Below are positions 55,584-64,000 of a DNA stretch of 64,000 nucleotides, one piece after another. The DNA lies in NCBI GenBank assembly GCA_902756345.1, contig CACVQR010000001.1:310001-374000 (forward strand). Reading direction: 5' to 3'. The notes beneath the pieces are model-generated. The model was given only the letters and a program-made list of their open reading frames with translations. It ran no database searches and was not told where the DNA came from. Positions within the stretch are counted from its first letter, which is position 1, and the number at the start of each line of letters is the position of its first letter. Position numbers and translations under genes: made by a program. Source of the stretch: Fibrobacter succinogenes. Its GTDB lineage: Bacteria > Fibrobacterota > Fibrobacteria > Fibrobacterales > Fibrobacteraceae.

Positions 55584-57470
55584 TCACTGCGGCTGGCGGC
55601 CGTTATAGACCTTGACTTCTTGAATAAACGAAAGTTCCAACAATTCGGGGACTTCGCTTCCGTACGGTTGAATCTCAATTGTCTGCGGGGACTTCGCAAG
55701 CTTCAATGCATGCACAAAGAAGCTTCTTTCGACTTCGTTGTCGCCACGCTTGGTCGGGTTCTTGACCTTGGCCCCAATGAGAGCGCCCACGGTCTTTGCA
55801 TAGCGCAACACCTTCACCAAGTCAAACGTGCTCAACTTCTGGTAGTTGTTGCCGTACTTCGTCGAATTGAGCGCCGTCTGCAAGGTTTCCGAATTGGCGG
55901 TGTCCTTGAGTTCGTAATCCGGAGCCTTCGCTTCGGGCCAGGCGACCACAAAATCCTTGCGCCATTCTTCGGTCGGAGCGCTCGAGCGATTCTCGTTCTT
56001 GCGTTCCACGAACGGGCAATAGCCGTAGTTCGTAAGAATTTCAAAGGCGCGCGATTCCATTTCGGGCTTGAGCACAAAACCGTAGCCGGCAATGTACTCG
56101 TTGGCGCATTCCATGAACTGCGGGAACCTGGAAAGTTCGTTCAACACGTCGGCATTTTCGATTTTGAGCAAGCGAACCGTCTGCACGCGGGCGCCGTAAT
56201 AAGACGTATTCCATTCGGTAATCGTCGATTCCACGTTGACCGGCGGCTTAATCCAACCCTTGAAGTTTTCGATTTCGGATTCGGCAATACCGCACTTGAG
56301 ACCGCGGAGATAGCTTTCGCGATTCAGCGAGAAGCGCAAATACACTTCATCGTTTTCAACCTTCGCAAGGCAGGCAAGCATCAAAAGCACGCGCGGCGAG
56401 GTTCCGGTCGAAGCGATCAATTCAAAGTTCGGCAAGCAAGAGATATTCTGTTCCGGCACCGACGCAATCGACGATTCCAGCCAGTCGCGGCCGGCCTGTT
56501 CAAGCGTAACAGCCGCCACCTTGCCGCCCACCATGGTAAAGCGGACAAGGCCCAAGAGCCAAAGTTCGCGCAGCGGACGCGGCAAGTATTCCCAGGCAAT
56601 CAGGCCATCTTTTTCTTGCAGGCGGAACGTCGGATCCAGCACCCAGAAAATAGAAGAAGCAAAGAGAGCCGTACGCGGCTTGTCGAGCATTCGAAGCAAA
56701 CGCACGCAATGGCTGCGGTCGCCGCGGAAACGTTCCTTGAGCCACCAGGAAACCAAGTCCTGATGCAGGCGGAAACCGTTCTTGCGGATAAATTCAAGAG
56801 CCTTCTCTGTAGGGACAAGGCATGCGTCTTCCTGTTCCAGCCAACCGTTACCGGTCAGGAAACTGAAAATCAGGGAGACTTCGTTTTCGGCAGTCTTTTC
56901 GGAGATGCGCCTTGCAGAAGCAAACGCTTCGGTGCAAATCTGGTAGCTGCGACGGTGCAATGCATTGCTGTTATTGACTTTCAGGTCGCCGGTCATGGCC
57001 AAGGCGAGCACTTCGCAAATATGCCAGTCAATCAGGTTCTGGTAGAACAAGTCCGCACCCTTTACAGCGGGAGCTTCCACAAGCGGTTCATCAAAGATAC
57101 CGAGGAAGTTCGCAAAGCCGTAATACACCGAGGTGCTTGTAGACGGACTGCGCCAGAGCACATACTCGCGGCACATTTCGAGCAAGAAGGTCTGCAGGTC
57201 GCGGCACTTGCTCACAGGAACCGTCAGTCGAAGTTCGTTAAAGGTAAGACCTCTAGATGCACTATTGTAAATCAAAGTCATGCAGTGGCGCTGCCACGGT
57301 TCCATTTTCTGGAACAGGCCTGCGACACGTTCTTTGTCGTTATAAAAACCGAGCGTTTCATCTTGGATGAGGGCGTTGTTCAACAGACCCTTGTGGCCAA
57401 AAGCCTTCGCATGAGCATTGCGAAGCAGCGGCTTGGACATCCCTTCAAAAAAAGCATTCAAATCAAACAT
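55584..57470 (-). CDS. Large protein with helicase-associated (XPB/Ssl2 N-terminal-like) domain
   Basis: 628 residues from the ATG at 57470 (AAAGG upstream). Residues 345-460 match the pattern of the helicase-associated domain found before XPB-type helicases: SCLPNFELIASTGTSPRVLL, YLRFSLNRESYLRGLKCGI and KPPVNVESTITEWN. No Walker motifs or helicase domains are present, so it is a stand-alone protein. The N-terminal half is helical and winged-helix-like. Function unknown, perhaps DNA repair or transcription related. Confidence 0.7.
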   Translation of the reverse strand: MFDLNAFFEGMSKPLLRNAHAKAFGHKGLLNNALIQDETLGFYNDKERVAGLFQKMEPWQRHCMTLIYNSASRGLTFNELRLTVPVSKCRDLQTFLLEMCREYVLWRSPSTSTSVYYGFANFLGIFDEPLVEAPAVKGADLFYQNLIDWHICEVLALAMTGDLKVNNSNALHRRSYQICTEAFASARRISEKTAENEVSLIFSFLTGNGWLEQEDACLVPTEKALEFIRKNGFRLHQDLVSWWLKERFRGDRSHCVRLLRMLDKPRTALFASSIFWVLDPTFRLQEKDGLIAWEYLPRPLRELWLLGLVRFTMVGGKVAAVTLEQAGRDWLESSIASVPEQNISCLPNFELIASTGTSPRVLLMLACLAKVENDEVYLRFSLNRESYLRGLKCGIAESEIENFKGWIKPPVNVESTITEWNTSYYGARVQTVRLLKIENADVLNELSRFPQFMECANEYIAGYGFVLKPEMESRAFEILTNYGYCPFVERKNENRSSAPTEEWRKDFVVAWPEAKAPDYELKDTANSETLQTALNSTKYGNNYQKLSTFDLVKVLRYAKTVGALIGAKVKNPTKRGDNEVERSFFVHALKLAKSPQTIEIQPYGSEVPELLELSFIQEVKVYNGRQPQ

Positions 57471-57510
57471 CAAATCAACCTTTATTGGGGAGCCAAATAT
57501 AGTAAAAAAT

Positions 57511-58413
57511 TCACCTTAACGGATTCTTACGTTTCTCCGTCCTTTTCAATAAGCCCGTCAAAAAAAGGAAAAATCTTTCTGAACGCGAATTGTCCTGCTT
57601 GTTCCGGCGCAGCGTAATCACGATATCGCGCTTGAATTCGGCATCTGTAATTTTCAGCAGGCGTATCCGGCGGTTATTCACGCGACCCCAAGAATATTCG
57701 GGCCAGAATCCTACACCGATTCCGCTGGCGATAGCATCCTTTACGGCAAGGGCGTTATCGCTTTCAAAAATAATATGAGTCTTAAAGCCCACGCGTTCAC
57801 AATATTCATTACAGATATTGCGCAATTGCTTGGATCCATAAAGCCCGATAAAGTTCGTCTCTTGCAATTCCTTTAAACTGATGCTGTCACGCTTGCGGTA
57901 CTGCGCCACATTCGGAACTGCCAGGAATATGTTTTCGGAGCAGACAAAACTTTCTTCGTCCCCGGAACTGTATTTTTGCGCAGACGCCTTGTAGTCTGCA
58001 TATGTGCGAACGCAAATATCATAAAGCGTCGTTTCTTCGTTCTGCACCAAGTTGAATCGTAAGTCCGGATCATTCTGCTTGTACAGGATAACCGCATTGG
58101 TCACAAACGTCGAAGCCGCCAGGACATTCAGGTTCAAAGTCGCAGATTGTTCGTTTTCCATAGCACGTAACTGCGCCGGAAGCGCTTCGATATCCTCGTA
58201 AAGCGGTTTCACTTTCTTATAAAAATATTCCCCGACTTCGGTCAGCTTGATGTTTCTTCCCTGCGTTTTGAAGAGCCTTACGCCGAGTTCGTCTTCGAGT
58301 TTATGCAAGGCGTGCGTGAGCGCAGGCTGCACAATACATAGGGTTTTCGCACTTTGCGTGACATGCTCCGTGCGGGCCACCTCCAAGAAATATTTCAAAT
58401 GAGTAAGTTCCAT
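57511..58413 (-). CDS. LysR-family transcription regulator
   Basis: 300 residues. N-terminal helix-turn-helix MELTHLKYFLEVARTEHVTQ and VQPALTHALHKLEDELGVRL (1-60), then the ligand-binding domain with SIPxL-like strands (NIFLAVPNVAQYR, AIASGIGVGFWPEYSW). Co-inducer unknown. Divergent from the FISUMP lipoprotein gene, with a perfect inverted repeat between them that fits a LysR site. Confidence 0.95.
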   Translation of the reverse strand: MELTHLKYFLEVARTEHVTQSAKTLCIVQPALTHALHKLEDELGVRLFKTQGRNIKLTEVGEYFYKKVKPLYEDIEALPAQLRAMENEQSATLNLNVLAASTFVTNAVILYKQNDPDLRFNLVQNEETTLYDICVRTYADYKASAQKYSSGDEESFVCSENIFLAVPNVAQYRKRDSISLKELQETNFIGLYGSKQLRNICNEYCERVGFKTHIIFESDNALAVKDAIASGIGVGFWPEYSWGRVNNRRIRLLKITDAEFKRDIVITLRRNKQDNSRSERFFLFLTGLLKRTEKRKNPLR

Positions 58414-58433
58414 ACAATTTTCTTATCTAAAAC

Positions 58434-58458
58434 AATTCATCAAAAATATTGATGAATT
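58434..58458. promoter_or_regulatory. Candidate LysR operator
   Basis: AATTCATCAA-AAATA-TTGATGAATT, ten-base perfect arms, 21 bases upstream of the LysR start codon and 73 bases upstream of the divergent lipoprotein gene. Length and symmetry fit a LysR-type recognition site. Confidence 0.55.
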
Positions 58459-58531
58459 AAATATAAATAATCTATTAGACAATATGAATCGCCGGTTCTA
58501 AATTTGCACACGAAAACAACAAGGAGTACTT

Positions 58532-59098
58532 ATGAAACCGACATTCAAGACCATCGCACTCACCACCATTACACTGGGCGCCGCCGCAATTCTCTCGGCA
58601 TGCGACCAGGCAAACACCTGCAAGTACGATGAAGCCGCCAACACGCTTTCCTGCTCCGAAAAGACTTACAAGACCGCAAACCTCGGCGGTAAAGTCTGGA
58701 TGGCTGAAAACATTGCCGCCTACATTCCCGACTCCAGTGTCTGCTACGGCAACGAACACGTGAACTGCGAAAACATGGGAAGACTCTACACCTGGAGCGC
58801 CTCGATGACAGGTCTCTGTCCGAAAGGCTGGACACTCCCCTCGCAGGAGGATTTCAGGAAGGCCTTTGGCGGAGCCACTTCGGCAACACTCAAGGAAAGC
58901 GCCTCCTTCAACATGCAATTCGCCGGTTTCCGCTATTTTGACGGCAAATTCGCCGACAAGGGCGCAAGCGCAAGCTTCTGGACAAGCGACAGCTACGACG
59001 ATTCCAGAGCCTACCTCGTCCGCGCCACCGATTCGACCATCACTTACGAGCACTTCAACAAGAACATTGCCGCCTCGGTCCGTTGCGTAAAAGAGTAA
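58532..59098 (+). CDS. FISUMP-domain lipoprotein (Fibrobacter major paralogous domain)
   Basis: 188 residues. Lipobox AILSAC near residue 25. The family pattern is complete: YKTANLGGKVWMAENIA, GRLYTWSASM, LCPKGWTLPSQEDFRKA, FAGFRYFDGKFADKGASASF WTSD and the final AASVRCVKE. This domain is greatly expanded in Fibrobacter and is thought to be surface-exposed. Function unknown; possible control by the divergent LysR gene. Confidence 0.93.
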   Translation: MKPTFKTIALTTITLGAAAILSACDQANTCKYDEAANTLSCSEKTYKTANLGGKVWMAENIAAYIPDSSVCYGNEHVNCENMGRLYTWSASMTGLCPKGWTLPSQEDFRKAFGGATSATLKESASFNMQFAGFRYFDGKFADKGASASFWTSDSYDDSRAYLVRATDSTITYEHFNKNIAASVRCVKE

Positions 59099-59119
59099 AT
59101 TTGATGACGGAGGGATAAA

Positions 59120-60802
59120 ATGACCTGGCTAATCGATTTATTCGCAAAGCCCTCGGTAGGGCAACAAGTATTGGCAATCGCGCTCACCGCCGCACTCGGC
59201 CTCATGATCGGAAAAATCAAGGTCAAGGGAATCGCGCTCGGTAGCGCAGGCGCGCTTTTTGTGGGCATTGGCCTTGGCCACCTGGGACTCCGTGTCGAAC
59301 CGAACGTTCTCCACTTCATTCAGGAATTCGGCTTGATTCTGTTTGTCTACACCATAGGCATGCAGGTGGGCCCCGGATTCATGGATTCCATTCGCCGTCA
59401 TGGCCTTGTACTGAATATCCTTTCGACAAGCATTGTGCTACTCGGCGTTATTGTAACGCTCTGTCTGTACTTCTTTACAGATATGCATAACAACGTACCC
59501 GTACTCATAGGAATGCTTTGTGGCGCAGTCACAAACACGCCTTCCCTTGGAGCCGCCAACTCAGCCTTTGCCGCGGCCGGGGTGGATACATCTCTCACGG
59601 GTATCGGGTACGCTGTTGCATATCCGTTCGGCGTTATCGGAATTATTTTGGTCATGATTCTTGTGCGCCTCGTCTTTAGGCAAGACCCCGCGAAGGCAGC
59701 CGAAAATTATACGGCAGAAATCGCCGCCCACAGCAAAGAAATTGAATCTTGCAGTCTTACCGTCGAAAACCAGAACCTTTACGGAATCCAGCTCAAGGAC
59801 ATTCCGAACCTGATTTCGAGCGGAGTCGTCGTCACCCGCCTCTTGCGCGGCGAAAGCATTTTTACCCCGAACGGGAGTACGGTGATTGAACAAGGCGACA
59901 AGCTGCACATTGTGGGCATGCCCGAAGCCGTTTGCGCCATGGAAAAAATTATCGGCAAGCGTCTGGAAAAACCGATTACGCTTGAAACCAGCAACACCGA
60001 CAAGAAGATTGTCGTCAAGACGATTTTGGTGACCAACAAAAAGATTCTCGGCCGCACCATCGGTTCCTTGGCTCTTGCGGAACGCTACGGCGTAAACATC
60101 AGCCGCGTCACGCGCAGTGGATTCAAGTTTACAGGCCGCCTCGATTTGAGAATCAAGTTCGCCGACAAGCTTATGGTTGTTGGCACCGCCGAAGGCATCG
60201 AGGCCGCCGAGAAGGAACTGGGCAATTCGCTCACCGCTCTTGACCACCCCGAAATTCTCCCCGCCTTCCTGGGCATTTTCCTCGGAGTCATCGTGGGCAG
60301 CATTCCTATCGCGATCCCCGGAATGCCTACCCCGCTCAAGCTCGGTCTTGCCGGCGGTCCATTGATTGTCGCCATCCTCCTCAGCCGCAAGCGCAAAATC
60401 GGCCCGCTGAACTTCTTCATGGCAAACAGCGCGAACCTCATGCTCCGCGAATTCGGCCTCACGCTTTTCTTAAGCTGCGTCGGTTTGAATGCAGGAATCA
60501 AGTTCTTCGATGTTCTCTTGAACGGTGACGGTCTCCACTATATGGCGCTGGCAACCCTCATCACCTTCTTGCCGCTTGCCATTGTCGCTACCGTCGGCCA
60601 CCTGGTTTTCAAAGTCAACTACCTTTCGCTCTGCGGCGTACTTGCAGGCGCCACCACCGACCCGCCCGCACTCGCATTTGCCAACGGCCAAGCGAACAGC
60701 GAAGCAGTCAACATCGGCTACGCCTCCGTTTACCCTCTCACCATGCTGCTAAGAATCTTAAGCGGCCAGGTGCTCGCGATACTCCTGCTGCAAGCGATGT
60801 AA
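59120..60802 (+). CDS. AspT/YidE/YbjL family transporter with two TrkA-C domains
   Basis: 560 residues. Two membrane blocks of about 180 residues (1-180 and 385-560) flank two cytoplasmic RCK/TrkA-C domains (about 205-285 and 290-370: LYGIQLKDIPNLISSGVVVTR, ILGRTIGSLALAERYGVNIS). The duplicated GxVTNTPSLGAAN (CGAVTNTPSLGAANSAFAA) and AGATTDPPALAFAN motifs are those of the aspartate:alanine exchanger family. Substrate unknown. It follows the lipoprotein gene by 21 bases and may share its transcript. Confidence 0.93.
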   Translation: MTWLIDLFAKPSVGQQVLAIALTAALGLMIGKIKVKGIALGSAGALFVGIGLGHLGLRVEPNVLHFIQEFGLILFVYTIGMQVGPGFMDSIRRHGLVLNILSTSIVLLGVIVTLCLYFFTDMHNNVPVLIGMLCGAVTNTPSLGAANSAFAAAGVDTSLTGIGYAVAYPFGVIGIILVMILVRLVFRQDPAKAAENYTAEIAAHSKEIESCSLTVENQNLYGIQLKDIPNLISSGVVVTRLLRGESIFTPNGSTVIEQGDKLHIVGMPEAVCAMEKIIGKRLEKPITLETSNTDKKIVVKTILVTNKKILGRTIGSLALAERYGVNISRVTRSGFKFTGRLDLRIKFADKLMVVGTAEGIEAAEKELGNSLTALDHPEILPAFLGIFLGVIVGSIPIAIPGMPTPLKLGLAGGPLIVAILLSRKRKIGPLNFFMANSANLMLREFGLTLFLSCVGLNAGIKFFDVLLNGDGLHYMALATLITFLPLAIVATVGHLVFKVNYLSLCGVLAGATTDPPALAFANGQANSEAVNIGYASVYPLTMLLRILSGQVLAILLLQAM

Positions 60803-60817
60803 CTGATTTGAGCAATC

Positions 60818-60925
60818 GAGCCGAACGGTCTTTGTGAGCAGCAAGCGACTCGTATTGACGAGTCGTGGTTGCGAGAGTGAGGCGGCATCACATTTTTATT
60901 TGTGCGATAGAGCCGAACGGTCTTT
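60818..60925 (+). repeat. Direct repeat GAGCCGAACGGTCTTT
   Basis: Two exact 16-base copies, at 60818-60833 and 60910-60925, 92 bases apart, with GACTCGT...ACGAGTC inverted between them (about 60847-60862). Downstream of the transporter gene, before its terminator. Confidence 0.7.
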
Positions 60926-60945
60926 TAAGTACTCCATCGAACACA

Positions 60946-60971
60946 AAACGACCCCCCTCCGGGGGTCGTTT
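60946..60971 (+). terminator. Rho-independent terminator after the AspT/YidE-type gene
   Basis: AAACGACCCCC and GGGGGTCGTTT form an 11-bp perfect stem; symmetrical, so it may work both ways. Confidence 0.85.
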
Positions 60972-60980
60972 CCTGCATGC

Positions 60981-61010
60981 AAAAAAGCTCCCCAGAACGG
61001 GGAGCCTTTT
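60981..61010 (-). terminator. Rho-independent terminator after the tandem-repeat lipoprotein gene
   Basis: GCTCCCC-AGAAC-GGGGAGC flanked by A and T runs; on the minus strand followed by six Ts. Confidence 0.85.
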
Positions 61011-61027
61011 CGTTGCTCACATTTTTA

Positions 61028-61687
61028 TTAGTTCACCGGGCAAGCTTCAACCCATTCGCCCGCGATCGTTGCGCACTGTTCCTGGGTAACCGGAATGCAT
61101 TCAGCCATATCCGGAATATCGCTTGCCATGTAGCAGGTTGCACCACCAGCAGCCGGGCCAGCCGGGTCAGCCGGAGTTTCAGCGGCAGGATCGGCCGGAG
61201 TTTCGGCAGCCGGGTCAGCCGGAGTTTCGGCAGCCGGGTCAGCCGGAGTTTCAGCAGCCGGGTCGGCCGGAGTTTCGGCAGCCGGGTCAGCCGGAGTTTC
61301 AGCAGCAGGGTCAGCCGGAGTTTCAGCGGCCGGGTCAGCCGGAGTTTCAGCGGCCGGGTCAGTCGGAGTTTCAGCAGCCGGATCGGCCGGAGTTTCAGCA
61401 GCAGGAGCAGCATTTTCGCAACCCTTAACCGGAGTATCCTGACCCATAATCATCATATTCCACTGAGTACCATTGCACTGATAGTAGTCATTGTAATCTT
61501 CGGTAAGAACCTTAGCGCAAAGATTCTGAGTCGGAGAGCACGGAATCTTGTCAATATCCATAAAGGTCTTGACGCTAGCCGGGGCGACATCATAGGACGG
61601 ACCAGAAGAAGAGCTATCGTCACCGCAACCCACGAGAGCGGTCATAGCAAGAGCAGCAACAGGAAGAATAACTTTTTTAGTAAACAT
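61028..61687 (-). CDS. Lipoprotein with ten Pro/Ala/Glu octapeptide repeats
   Basis: 219 residues. Lipobox ALVGC near residue 21, then a globular part of about 75 residues with Cys (IPCSPTQNLCAKVL, YYQCNGTQW). Ten copies of AAETPADP (one is AAETPTDP) follow, encoded by 24-bp repeats, then a Cys-containing end (ATCYMASDIPDMAECIPV). Looks like a surface protein with a stiff Pro-rich spacer. It is related in its Cys pattern to the next lipoprotein upstream. Function unknown. Confidence 0.85.
   Translation of the reverse strand: MFTKKVILPVAALAMTALVGCGDDSSSSGPSYDVAPASVKTFMDIDKIPCSPTQNLCAKVLTEDYNDYYQCNGTQWNMMIMGQDTPVKGCENAAPAAETPADPAAETPTDPAAETPADPAAETPADPAAETPADPAAETPADPAAETPADPAAETPADPAAETPADPAAETPADPAGPAAGGATCYMASDIPDMAECIPVTQEQCATIAGEWVEACPVN
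61161..61400 (-). repeat. 24-bp tandem repeat, ten copies, inside the lipoprotein gene
   Basis: Unit on the plus strand is GCCGGGTCAGCCGGAGTTTC followed by RGCR, with few substitutions, mostly third-position. The unit is a multiple of three, so copy-number change would keep the frame. Confidence 0.95.
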
Positions 61688-61851
61688 TTTGTCTCCTTAT
61701 AATGAATTAGGTTGTCCCTAATATATATCCAATTTTTTCTAAATGGTTGCTTTTTTTAAACAAAAAATGATTTTTGTTGTGTTACAAAACAACGATTTTT
61801 GCAAACAACGCCGTTTTGTAAACGTCTGTATACAAAATAGCGCTGTTTTTC

Positions 61852-62676
61852 TTATTCTGCCAGTTCGTGAATCATTTCGCAATCAATGTAGCTGCCAGGA
61901 TAAACATAATACTGTATCCCGTCAATGACATCGTCACACCTTGTTCCACCTGCCGGGCACTCTGCCGCAATAACGGCATCATCATCATCGCAATCAGAAG
62001 GTTGATACCTGTCTGACGGAAACACGCCACAAAGTTCAGCGTCATAGCATGCAAAAGAACCACCACTCGAAGCAACTACAGGATCCGTTTCTTTTTTGTC
62101 ACCAGAATTTTTATCAGACGGCGTGACATCTTTTAGCTCGTTGTCGTCCTCGTCTTCCATGAGTTCGGCACAGCTAAAGTTTGCAAATAAAGCGCCATAG
62201 TAATAAACCTTGGCCGAGTCCGTTCCGTTTTTGTCCGTGTCGGAACAGACCTTTGTTGCTCCGGACGGGCAGCCATTCCCCAATGAGGCAGAAACAACCA
62301 TCCCCTCGGCACCTTCAGCTTCCGTCGTGCATATCATCCTCACGGAATCGGCAAAGGCCATATTAGCCTCGATGCAGGAGCGAGTCCTAAAGGCATCGCC
62401 CATTTGGTAATAGCACGAAATCAAGCCCGTAGAACCATCATACGTATCTTGATTAGAATCCTGCTTAGCAGGTTCATCTTTCCCTGTCGAATTGTCCGGC
62501 GTAGAAACGGCATTCTCGAAATTCTTTTCAACGGAATCAGGTTCCGTTGTATTATTGGCATACCACTTGGTATTATCGCGGTTGACATTGGCTTCGGTAG
62601 AGCTGTCGCTATCGCAACCGAAAAGGGCCACAAGCGCAAATGCAGCGACAGGCATTAAATATTTCAAATGTTTCAT
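61852..62676 (-). CDS. Cys-rich lipoprotein of unknown function
   Basis: 274 residues. Lipobox ALFGC near residue 21 followed by an Asp/Ser/Asn-rich spacer. At least ten Cys in the mature part in spaced pairs (ISCYYQMGDAFRTRSCIE, GGSFACYDAELCGVFPSDRY, ECPAGGTRCDDV), suggesting disulfides and a secreted fold. Same general plan as the 61028 lipoprotein. The 164 bases between them hold AT-rich DNA with no clear feature. Confidence 0.75.
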   Translation of the reverse strand: MKHLKYLMPVAAFALVALFGCDSDSSTEANVNRDNTKWYANNTTEPDSVEKNFENAVSTPDNSTGKDEPAKQDSNQDTYDGSTGLISCYYQMGDAFRTRSCIEANMAFADSVRMICTTEAEGAEGMVVSASLGNGCPSGATKVCSDTDKNGTDSAKVYYYGALFANFSCAELMEDEDDNELKDVTPSDKNSGDKKETDPVVASSGGSFACYDAELCGVFPSDRYQPSDCDDDDAVIAAECPAGGTRCDDVIDGIQYYVYPGSYIDCEMIHELAE

Positions 62677-62714
62677 TAGAACTCCTTGTATAACTCTTCA
62701 AACTAAATATAAAC

Positions 62715-62738
62715 AAAAAACCCTGATTTACATCAGGG
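62715..62738 (-). terminator. Rho-independent terminator downstream of the PRPP synthetase gene
   Basis: Minus strand: CCCTGAT-GTAA-ATCAGGG followed by six Ts. Confidence 0.8.
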
Positions 62739-62768
62739 GAATTCAATCTTTTTAAAGTTCGCTTTATT

Positions 62769-62887
62769 CGTTGCTCACTTCTTAAATTTATGCCGAGCGT
62801 AGGCAACAGGCATATAGCCTGTTGTCAGAGCGAAGGGTGAGCAACGAGTGACTAATCCTTTTGGAGTTCTCACATTTCGTTGCTCAC
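62769..62887. repeat. CGTTGCTCAC repeats and a CAACAGGC hairpin
   Basis: CGTTGCTCAC at 62769-62778 and 62878-62887, inverted GTGAGCAACG at 62837-62846, and a further copy at 61011-61020. CAACAGGC-ATATA-GCCTGTTG makes a perfect hairpin near 62803-62823. Confidence 0.6.
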
Positions 62888-62893
62888 TTCTTA

Positions 62894-64000
62894 TTAGAAA
62901 AACTGAGGCGGCCAACGCGGGTTCTTCGAGGACATATCGATCTTGTAGAAGTCCTTCTCGAAGCGACCGTCGTCCAGACCGTACATCTGCATCACGTGGC
63001 GGGCAATCCACTTGCCGAGCTTCATCACGGTGAGTTTCTTGCGGAGGCGGCCCTGGCAGTCGCGGTTCATGATATCCGGGAGAGTCGAGGTCGTGAGGAT
63101 TTCGTCAATTGCGTGGCTGTTGAGCTTTTCACGGGCTTCGGGGCTCGTGTGGAAGTGCGTCACGCCGAAGCACACGCGGTTGGGGTTACCCTTCTTGATG
63201 TGTTCGCAGCACTGCACGATCGTCGTACCGGTACGCACCATGTCGTCGAACACGATCACGTCCTTGCCCTCGATTTCCTCGATGCTGATGTCGGAAAGTT
63301 CCGGGTTGAAGGTCATGCTGATTTCGCGTTCGCCGGTACGCACCTTGTCCATCACCACTCGCTTGCATTCGGGCAGGTCGAGCGCTTCGTAAACGGCGTT
63401 CATGAACGGGCGTGCGCCCTTGTCCGGGGAAACGATCACGAGGTTGTTGCCGTCCTTGCCGGTCTGAACAAAGTTGCTGTTCTTGATGTAGTGGGCGTAG
63501 ACGTCCGTCGGAATCAGGTTATGGAAATTGTCCTTGCCGAAGATTTCGGCAAACAGGTTCTGCACCTTGATGCTGTGGTTGTGCACCGTGACCACGGCAT
63601 CGACACCGGACTTCTTCAAAAGTTCGGCATAAAGAAGGCTTGTGAAGGCCTGGCCATCGAACTTCTTGAGGTCGACATCCGGACGGTCCTTTTCGAGTTC
63701 ACCGATGCGGTGCGGACCGCGGTCCTGGGCGCTGTAGAACAAATCGGGTTCCACGAGCACCACCTGTTCGGCGCCGTTATCCTTGGCGGCACGGGCCAAA
63801 ATGCAGTTACGCATGGCGTAGTCGTTACGGCTGCGTTCATGGTTCGAAACCGAGCAAATCAGGACGATCTTCCCTTCCAAGCGACGGCCGATATGTTCCA
63901 TATCGTCCACGTCGAGCATGTAGCGGGGGCAGAATTCGGAGTTTGCGAAGGTCTTCAAGGAGACCACGTCGGAAATATCTTCACGGAGGCCGATGTACTG
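62894..64000 (-). CDS. prs: Ribose-phosphate pyrophosphokinase family protein, 5' end beyond window
   Basis: The frame is open to the right window edge, so the N-terminus is missing; 368 residues are visible. PRPP-binding motif DVIVFDDMVRTGTTIV, NHERSRNDYAMRNCILAR and LVIVSPDKGARPF fit PRPP synthetases, which make 5-phosphoribosyl diphosphate from ribose 5-phosphate and ATP. It is longer than the usual roughly 315 residues and more divergent than housekeeping Prs (GTGEREISMTFNPEL-like segments), so a specialised paralogue is possible. Confidence 0.8.
   Translation of the reverse strand, partial: QYIGLREDISDVVSLKTFANSEFCPRYMLDVDDMEHIGRRLEGKIVLICSVSNHERSRNDYAMRNCILARAAKDNGAEQVVLVEPDLFYSAQDRGPHRIGELEKDRPDVDLKKFDGQAFTSLLYAELLKKSGVDAVVTVHNHSIKVQNLFAEIFGKDNFHNLIPTDVYAHYIKNSNFVQTGKDGNNLVIVSPDKGARPFMNAVYEALDLPECKRVVMDKVRTGEREISMTFNPELSDISIEEIEGKDVIVFDDMVRTGTTIVQCCEHIKKGNPNRVCFGVTHFHTSPEAREKLNSHAIDEILTTSTLPDIMNRDCQGRLRKKLTVMKLGKWIARHVMQMYGLDDGRFEKDFYKIDMSSKNPRWPPQFF

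Noticed and set aside
55620-57617. 665-codon plus-strand frame antisense to the helicase-associated-domain gene
   Set aside because: Arg/His/Phe-rich antisense translation without domains; the minus-strand gene has a ribosome binding site and recognisable motifs.
60818-60925. 16-bp direct repeat as phage attachment sites
   Set aside because: No integrase or foreign genes lie between or beside the copies; more likely part of a small dispersed repeat.
61161-61400. Tandem 24-bp repeat as a CRISPR or regulatory repeat
   Set aside because: No spacers, codes for an in-frame octapeptide repeat in a lipoprotein.

Overview
The window looks like a chromosomal segment of a Fibrobacter species. The strongest pointers are a lipoprotein of the Fibrobacter succinogenes major paralogous domain type (58532-59098), a regulator of the TIGR02147 family found as paralogues in Fibrobacter (51005-51847), serine-rich lipoprotein linkers, plant-polysaccharide proteins (an expansin-like lipoprotein and a CE2-type esterase), and many dispersed intergenic repeats. 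No rRNA, tRNA, phage, insertion sequence or cas gene was recognised. Genes are dense and often overlap by 1-17 bases, so many operons are probably translationally coupled.

Layout. 1-5.1 kb: end of a spermidine-synthase-like membrane protein, a DUF1538 permease with two PII-like proteins, then an ECF sigma factor / membrane anti-sigma candidate / Cys-rich Spy-like sensor operon. 5.2-6.8 kb: a split alarmone pair (HD hydrolase, then RelA/SpoT synthetase). 6.9-15.6 kb: pgi, a BASS transporter, leuS, metY, a DMT exporter. 15.6-23.5 kb: a six-gene overlapping operon led by hybrid kinase - BMP-type binding protein - hybrid kinase; both kinases have lost the H-box histidine. 23.5-28.1 kb: serine hydrolase, TauE/SafE, TPR-like protein, GIY-YIG, nhaA. 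28.2-28.5 kb: a regular array of alternating inverted repeats with covarying arms, the most unusual object here. 28.6-41.3 kb: DUF58, Vat-like acetyltransferase, EF-G-like GTPase, YolD-like protein plus Y-family polymerase, GGDEF protein, expansin, two Bat-like TPR proteins, a GT-C glycosyltransferase with an NPCBM domain, M18 aminopeptidase. 41.3-49.2 kb: MCE protein and partner, then ispA-dxs-rRNA methyltransferase-pyrF. 49.3-64 kb: TIGR02147/lipoprotein pair, GGDEF with a beta-rich sensor, CE2 esterase, a lone cytochrome c, a helicase-associated-domain protein, LysR regulator, FISUMP lipoprotein, AspT/YidE transporter, two lipoproteins (one with ten 24-bp repeats) and a PRPP synthetase family gene cut by the window end.

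Common threads are envelope sensing (degenerate kinases, Cache and binding-protein sensors, cyclic-di-GMP synthesis, sigma/anti-sigma) and polysaccharide attack. Several families of small dispersed repeats sit between genes, and some have entered coding sequence in frame (EF-G-like GTPase, M18 aminopeptidase, signal-peptide regions of two exported proteins). All assignments come from reading the sequence; no database search was run.
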